This document shows positions 58,071 through 64,000 of a stretch of DNA of 64,000 bases, piece by piece. The translations under genes were made by a program, and so were the position numbers. The stretch spans positions 82,342,055 to 82,406,054 of the forward strand of contig OW799233.1 in the NCBI GenBank assembly GCA_941918925.1, in the 5' to 3' direction. Origin of the DNA: Phyto melanocephala. Its lineage: Eukaryota; Arthropoda; Insecta; Diptera; Rhinophoridae. The notes beneath the pieces were generated by a model. The model ran no database searches and was not told where the DNA came from. It worked only from the letters and a program-made list of their open reading frames with translations. Within the stretch, counting starts at the first letter, position 1; every line of letters begins with the position of its first letter.

Positions 58071-60240
58071 TAATGTTCCAACCAGACCAACTCGAAATTT
58101 TCGTTTTATTAACTTAAAATACTATAGATCCAACTATGCTAATAATGATCTTCTTCGTCGTATATGTGAAAACTTTAATAACTATTATCACCTTATTGGC
58201 CTTAATGAAAGTAAAGAAATTGTGAAAAGAAATATTATTTTATATTTAAATCGTTGAATTGAATTGAATCTGTTGATGATCAGCTCTTTTTTCTGCAGAA
58301 CAACCTAAACTACTTATACGATCTTGTGGTTCCCTTAAAGTCGAAGATTTTAAATAGACATAATAAGCCCTGGTTTACTCACGATATAGAACAGGCGATT
58401 TATAACAGAGACCTTCTATATGCTCGATGGAAGCGTTTCAGAATCACAGAATCGTATGATGAATATTGTGTATCACGTAGGATAACTAACAGATTAATTA
58501 GAAAAGCCAAATCTAACTACTATGCTTCAAAGTTCTCTGCTGCCATTGGTTCGAAGAAAACTTGGCAAACAATTCGTGAAATTGGCATTGGCAATTCTCG
58601 TAGCCAAGAACCTTGTTCTGTCGATGCAAACATCCTAAATAACCAATTTTTAAATATTCCAAATGTTCAACCGAATTCGAATTACTATAATTTTTCTAAT
58701 GATATTTTAAACAATAATTTCAATTTTGTAAACGTAAGTCAATGTGACGTATTATCCAGCCTACTATCGATAAAATCCAATGCAGTTGGTGTGGATGGGT
58801 TAGATCCTAGGTTTTTAAAAATTCTTATTCCAAAACTTCTTCCTTTCATAACATTCGTTTTCAATAAAATTTTTACTACCAAACGATATCCTAAGATTTG
58901 GAAACTTGCTAAGATTATTCCCATTCCAAAATCTAGTTCTGATTACAGACCGATAGCAATCTTGCCATTCTTATCTAAAGTCTTTGAAAGATTAATTCAT
59001 AACCAAGTTTCACAGTATCTTGAAACTAACAATATGCTCACTGATCGTCAATCTGGTTTTCGTAAAAATCACAGCTGTATAACTGCCCTCGTAGATGTTG
59101 CTGAGGATATAAGACAACAGATAGACAACGGTAATGTTACCTTTTTAGTTCTCTTGGATCATTCTAGAGCGTTTGATACGGTTGACTACAATATTTTGTG
59201 TCTTAAACTTAAACATATGTTTAGATTTGCATCAAGTGCCACAGATCTCATACATTCATATCTAATTGATAGATATCAATACGTAGAAACTTCTACTTCA
59301 GTTTCAGGATCATTGCCATTAAGTCGAGGTGTTCCACAAGGTTCGTTCTTAGGCCCTCTACTGTTTTCGTTATACGTGAATGATCTGCAGGGCAAACTCG
59401 AACACTGCAGGGTAAGGCTGTATGCAGATGATGTACAGCTTTATATCAGTTGCAGCAACACCGCGGTTGATGAATGTGTGAGGACTTTAAATCAGGAGTT
59501 AGGTCTTGTTAACGAGTGGGCCACCGCTAATGGGCTGGCAATTAATCCTTCTAAATCGAAGTGTTTGATTATTAAAAAGAGGCTTTTTAAACTTGACTGC
59601 AACCCCATTTTAACTTTAAATAACCAGTCCATAGATATTGTAAGCTCTGCCAAAAATCTTGGTATATATTTTAATAACAACCTTACTTGGTCTAATCACG
59701 TTAACGTTGCATGTGGTAGAATGTTCTCAATGCTAAGAAATCTATGGCAAACTCAATATTGCACTCCAACAAAAATTAGAATACTTCTTGCCAAAACTTA
59801 TTTAATACCTATCTTATTGTATGGTTGTGAACTATTTGCCAGTTGCGATAGTGAAAGTAAAAGAAAACTTAATGTGGCATTTAATAACATAATTCGGTAC
59901 GTATATGGTCTAAAAAGATATGACCATATCTCCCCCTACGTAACCTTGCTTTACGGTATTAGTTTTGATGATTATTTAAGAGTGCGTTGTTTATTGTTTA
60001 TATACACATCAGCCTGAACATCTCCAGGAACGTTTAAATTTTTCAACACTTGATAGAGGCAAAAGAATTCTAGCATTTAGTCATCGAACGCTGATTTCTA
60101 AATACCATTTCTTTATTAATGCTATCAGTCTCTGGAACGGAATGAGTGCTAATGATATGCTGATCAGTTAAGCCTACTATATTAAGTTACCCTGGTCTCC
60201 ATTAATCACTTATGATTCTTCCAATATAAAATCAATAGCT
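58071..60240 (+). mobile_element. CR1-like LINE, 5'-truncated
   Basis: The element begins near 58070 within the linker between endonuclease and RT. An upstream coding remnant (TRPTRNFRFINLKYY..., to a TGA at about 58253) is in another frame than the RT. The RT ORF occupies 58326-60017 and the C-terminus 60007-60171. I see no clear 3' terminus or TSD. A related, more decayed copy lies at 60945-61665 in the same orientation. Confidence 0.8.
58326..60171 (+). pseudogene. CR1-like LINE reverse transcriptase
   Basis: The coding sequence is open at its 5' end (in-frame residues SVDDQLFFLQNNLNYLYDL precede 58326; the first codon there is GTG). RT motifs: KPWFTHDIE (14-22), SNAVGVDGLDP (151-161), SSDYRPIAILPFLSKVFERL (204-223), RQSGFRKNHSC (241-251), LVLLDHSRAFDTVD (274-287, first catalytic Asp 278), SRGVPQGSFLGPLLF (333-347) and LYADDVQLYIS (365-375). 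The C-terminal domain follows (KNLGIYFNNNLTWSNHV, LLYGCELFASC). At about 60005 a frameshift ends the frame (TGA at 60015); the adjacent frame continues QPEHLQERLNFSTLDRG ... SLWNGMS to a TAA at 60171. There is no RNase H, as expected of this group. Catalytic residues look intact, so the copy is fairly young. Confidence 0.85.
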
Positions 60241-60944
60241 ACAATAGAAAAATTCGATTGCAATAACTGAATAATTTCGCTGTATATGTACATATGAATG
60301 TTTTTATGCGTACATACATACATACATACATAGATTTATGAAAAACAATCGTACAAACAACAATAACAACTACATAATGGTTTTTGTTAATCTTGTATAT
60401 TAATAGGCAAGTCGATTTTTTGTTATGTAGTTTACGCTCACATTATAGCACCGATTTCGGTGTAAAATTGTTGATACAGCTTGCTTTTGCTGAGAGTGGT
60501 TTTTGTGTACGGTAAAAAAAAACTAAACAAGCAAAAATAGTTTTTGTAAGCCAAAGAAAGTATAGTCACACTAACAACTAGAATATGGTCGACTGAGTCG
60601 AACGCAGACCATACTAGAGTAAAGAACTATAGTAAGCCTCAGAAAGCTTTTTGACGATGTATATTTGAATTGTTCTTTTGTGTGTTAAGAAGACTAAAAT
60701 AACGGAAATTTTGTACCACATCTCACTGTAATTTACATTAAATATATTCACAATGACACTGCCATTATCATGTTCCAAAGCTTAAAACTTTTATAAACAA
60801 TTTAGCCTGTGCTAGTCTGTTTGCGTAGTTGTTGCACGAAAAGTAACCTCTTGATGTGATTATTGAAGTTGTTATATATCTGTGTTTCAAATTTTTTTTA
60901 GATCCGTTTGGTAATTTTTTGTGTTTTTTTAAAACATTTAATAT
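60241..60944. other. AT-rich spacer between two LINE copies
   Basis: It contains an ACAT microsatellite (about 60308-60332). Nothing else is recognised. Confidence 0.5.
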
Positions 60945-61665
60945 CTTTTGCTAACCCTTTTGTATGGAGTTGAACTTTTCGCTAGCTGTGACGCTTTTAG
61001 TATGAGAAGGCTAAATGTAGCGTACAATAATATTGCGAGGTCGAAGTAGGCGAAGCAGAATCTCGCAATACTCAACACAGATATGTAGTATGACTTTTCG
61101 AACATAGCTGTTTTTTCATAAAGTAATTTACATAAAACAGCCTAAGTGCTTATACAACAGATTAATTTTTTCAACGTCTGACAGAGGCAACAGAATCAAT
61201 ACCATTCGCTTTAAAAAGGATATAACGAAAAAAACACTTTTTCCACAATGCGATTAACCTATTTGATATTTGGCGCCAACTTCCTTCTAATATTCAAACG
61301 ATTAGCAATGCAATGCATTTCAAAACTGCACTATTTACCCACTTGAGTTAATGATGATTTTATTTTGTTGATGCAAACTCATTCTTAGTTTCCCTTTTAA
61401 TATCATATATCATTAAACAATGCATTTGATTACAACTTACCTTTTGTTAATTTAATTTTTAAAGTATGTATTAAATGTTCCAATTTTAATTTTTATTATA
61501 CGTCTAGTTGTAATATATTTTTACCTGATTTAATTTTATTTATTTTAACTTGAGTTTTATCGTGCCACTATCCACCCGGTACTATTAGATAAGACTTGAC
61601 CTTGTTGTGCTCTACTGATTAAATAAAAAAAAAATAAAAATAAATTAATAAATAAATAATAAAGC
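60945..61665 (+). mobile_element. Second CR1-like LINE copy, 3' end only
   Basis: Residues LLYGVELFASCDAFSMRRL and NVAYNNIAR (about 60955-61040) match LLYGCELFASC...RKLNVAFNNIIR in the copy at 58326. After a gap, FSTSDRGNRI (about 61165) matches FSTLDRGKRI. The C-terminus is readable: IWRQLPSNIQTISNAM and FKTALFTHLS-stop (about 61263-61352). A 3' UTR follows to an A-rich tail (61622-61665, AAAT-type units). Both RT core and endonuclease are missing. Confidence 0.78.
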
Positions 61666-63049
61666 ATACAAACATTTATATTTATTACATCAGTTGAGTA
61701 GAATTTAATTTAATGATTAATGACGTGTAAATTTTGAGCATTTTAAACCTTTAAACAACCGAAATTTTCGCGAATTCGCTTGAATATTGTGATAAAGGGC
61801 AGTCTATGTATCAATCTAGGCTGTTGTATATCTGCACACAGAGAAAAACGACACGATAATAACGGTCATGTTATATTCTCTATAACAGTACTTAGTTGTA
61901 GCAAACAAATTGATGCAATTTTTACTTTAAAAAAAGTTTATTTTGTCACAAAAACCAGCAGTTTTAAGGAAATATAAAGCGATAGTTTTAGACAACTAAT
62001 TTTAATGAAAACTAGGTTTTAGTGTGAACGGATTTTCTTCTAGAGTGTAAAAAAGTTTATACATCAGAATAATCAGAATAAATATGGAGAAAAGTATAAA
62101 AAGTTTATCTACTTTAGATAGATGTGCATACATTCATACTTGTATGTACATATAATGTATGTAATAAATAATGTACTATTTAATAGCAAATACTTCAACG
62201 AATTATTTGTTCATTCTTTACTTTAATTAATTAATAAATTGTTTGACTAATCCGTATTAATTTACTGTAATGTATTCTTTGAAAACAATTTTCTACACCT
62301 GAAATAAATAAAGAAAGTCCAAACGCATCTAAACACAATTTCAATGAAAACTGATGAACCCGCAACGTATCTTAACGTAAATCTGGAAATTGCCATGGAC
62401 CAATATACAAAAAGTAATTGTAATTGTATTAAATTCTTTAGCATGCAGTCTTAAATAATTAGTAGATAATTATAAGAAACAAATACATTTTCCTTAGACC
62501 AAATTTATTGGCAAAAGAAAAATATTTTTCTTTTATACATTTTTGAAAGTCTTTGTTTGACAAACTGTATGATTGAAATTTAATGTACTTTATACTGCTG
62601 ATCATAATATTCTATGCGTGTGTCAGTTTGTTTTCTGATCAATAGAAATATTTAATTATAATTAGATGGATGTTGATTTAAATGTGTTTATGTGTATGTA
62701 TGTATAAATGTGAGAGATTTTGTATGTATTTATGTCTGCATGTAAATGAGTGTATAAATAGAGTGCTCCACTCCTAAATAAACAACTTTGTATATTTACA
62801 TAAGTATGTCTCTATGTGTGTACGTTTGTATCGTTGATCTTTAAATTTTAGCTCATGTTCTAGTATCTTTTGCGGTGAAGTCTAACAAACCGAAGGCAAC
62901 AATACTAATCGACTGGGGCTGTATAATTTATAAAACGAAAACAAAACCTTCACACATATAACATAAATACAAGTGCGCAAAGCAAAGACAGTCTGAAAAG
63001 TACTTTTAATACTTAAGTAGTTAAAAAGTTGCACAAAGTTCTAAAAACA
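61666..63049. other. AT-rich non-coding DNA with microsatellites
   Basis: TATG-type tracts lie at 62690-62830. Apart from the small TIR unit at 61835 no feature is recognised. Confidence 0.5.
61835..62047. mobile_element. Small TIR unit related to the TA-flanked MITEs (tentative)
   Basis: Left CACACAGAGAAAAACG and right (minus strand) CACTCTAGAAGAAAATCC are similar to each other and to the ends of the MITEs at 6092 and 27155. TA lies outside the right end; the left has TG. Length 213 bp, non-coding. Confidence 0.4.
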
Positions 63050-63055
63050 AATTCA

Positions 63056-63191
63056 GCAGAATCTCCCGTAACGGACACTTCTCTTAAGCGGACATTAGTA
63101 TTGGATGGGCATTCTCTCGACCGGACAACCCCCATGTACGAAGGCATTTCAATAATCCCTTCGGTATCCGCTCAAGAGAGATACCACTGCT
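63056..63191. mobile_element. Pogo/Tigger-like mini-element
   Basis: Left end CAGCAGAATCTCCCGTAACG and right end (minus strand) CAGTGGTATCTCTCTTGAGC follow the CAGTAGAATCTC-type ends of pogo/Tigger elements, with repeated 'cggaca' motifs inside. At about 136 bp it is nearly all terminal sequence. I could not see TA flanks, so the exact borders are uncertain. Confidence 0.5.
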
Positions 63192-63663
63192 TATAGTTAT
63201 TCGTAGACAAAAGTCGACATATCAAAAAATCTTTTTCTCATATAGATGTTGTTATTCTAAAATCTAATAAGTACCTTTTGTCATTACGTTCAGCAAATTG
63301 AAAACAAAATAGTAATCTAAATTTCAAGTTTTTTTTTTCATATTTATTAGTGTGTTTTGAAGTTAAAAGAGTCGAGCTATTTAAACGACGTAAACAACAT
63401 TTTGGTGAAAAGTTCTAAAACATTTTGTATTCTGCGTTAGGAAGTCTTTCGAAATTTTAAACTAAATTGAATTTAAGCATGACCAAATTGGAAGCTTTTA
63501 AATACAAAAGTTAGCAAATGGGGAAACTTATTTAACTTATCCTCGCACAATCGTACATAGTTGGCGTTTTGTATTTTCAAAATACGAAATTCATCATCTG
63601 CGCCGCGTATTTGTCTATGTAGATACGAGTACGTATAAAAGTCTATTCATATGTATGAGAATA
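63192..63663. other. AT-rich non-coding DNA
   Basis: Nothing recognisable is seen. Confidence 0.45.
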
Positions 63664-63852
63664 TCAACATTTATTAATGTGTATATACGTATGTATGGAT
63701 GTACATGAATACACTGAATGTAGTAAATATCTGCTACAAGTGTTGTATGAATATTTAGTTAGTGCTGCTGCTGGTTGCTTCTGTTTCTGTTTCTGCTGTT
63801 GATGTTGCTGTTGCCACTCGTTGCTCATTTTAGTCGATTTCAGACAAACCAA
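63664..63852 (-). other. Glutamine-rich ORF, possible host exon
   Basis: A minus-strand frame has an internal ATG at about 63828 in an AAAATGAGC context. It reads MSNEWQQQHQQQKQKQKQP followed by AAALTKYSYNT and closes at 63664. Polyglutamine segments are common in fly transcription factors, and this is the only non-transposon coding-like signal near the window edge. However, CAG/CAA repeats often yield such frames by chance; no splice site, promoter or domain supports it. Confidence 0.2.
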
Positions 63853-64000
63853 ACATTTTTTCAGTCTTCATATTTTTCGTATATTTTTTTTCGCTTTATT
63901 TTATTTGTTATGTTGTTGTTTTATATTTTATATGCTTTTTTTTAGTATTTTTAAATTTTTCTTCGTTTAAAGTAAAAAAAAAACATTGAATTATTTTTTT

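Overview
This window is repeat-rich, very AT-rich intergenic or intronic DNA from an animal, almost certainly a higher fly (Schizophora; a calyptrate such as a blow fly or house fly relative is my guess). The reasons are: (i) many INE-1/DINE-1-like elements with GTCY microsatellites and a 3' hairpin; (ii) a fragment of a fly-type small heat-shock protein; (iii) I-clade, CR1-like, Penelope, Tc1/mariner, pogo/Tigger and hAT elements together; (iv) abundant TACA/TATG and AAC microsatellites. I see no convincing intact host gene. Almost everything that can be read is transposon-derived. Species and chromosome are not decidable from the sequence.

Layout. 0-9.6 kb: a tRNA-derived SINE with perfect 14-bp target-site duplications (758-978), a TA-flanked MITE (6092-6789) and two abutting INE-like copies (8584-9553). 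12.4-16.4 kb: a nearly complete I-clade LINE on the minus strand (ORF1 tail, endonuclease, reverse transcriptase, RNase H, zinc knuckle, TAA-type tail) broken by only three visible lesions. 16.6-22 kb: INE-like copies, one of which hosts an internally deleted mariner-type element (18652-19262). 22.9-25 kb: a small heat-shock protein fragment, a decayed RT fragment and a 311-bp 5'-truncated LINE end with 13-bp TSDs. 26.5-29.5 kb: two INE-like copies, one carrying a MITE, with a mariner transposase relic between them. 32.3-33.3 kb: an INE-like copy. 34.6-36.6 kb: a Penelope-like element with a GIY-YIG ORF between long inverted arms, each arm holding a hammerhead-ribozyme-like core; the right arm is split by an INE-like insertion. 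37.7-38.8 kb: a CENP-B/pogo-type HTH remnant beside a hAT element with a perfect 8-bp TSD. 40.3-44.7 kb: INE-like pieces, a possible hAT relic and a TIR element encoding a two-exon Myb/SANT-like protein. 47-53.7 kb: a TIR candidate, a Tc1 relic, INE-like copies and a deleted mariner with 22-bp TIRs. 58-61.7 kb: two tandemly placed, related CR1-like LINE relics. 63 kb: a pogo-like mini-element and a glutamine-rich minus-strand ORF that is the only weak host-exon candidate.

The most informative structures are the Penelope inverted-arm element with paired ribozyme motifs, the SINE and LINE that end in the same 3' octamer at exact TSD-defined boundaries, the 13 dispersed copies of one 3' hairpin terminus attached to different element bodies, and the Myb/SANT exon pair inside a TIR element. 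Nested insertions give relative ages: Penelope element older than the INE-like copy in its arm; INE-like copies older than the MITE and mariner elements inside them. Protein similarities and family names come from recognising motifs by eye, not from database searches.
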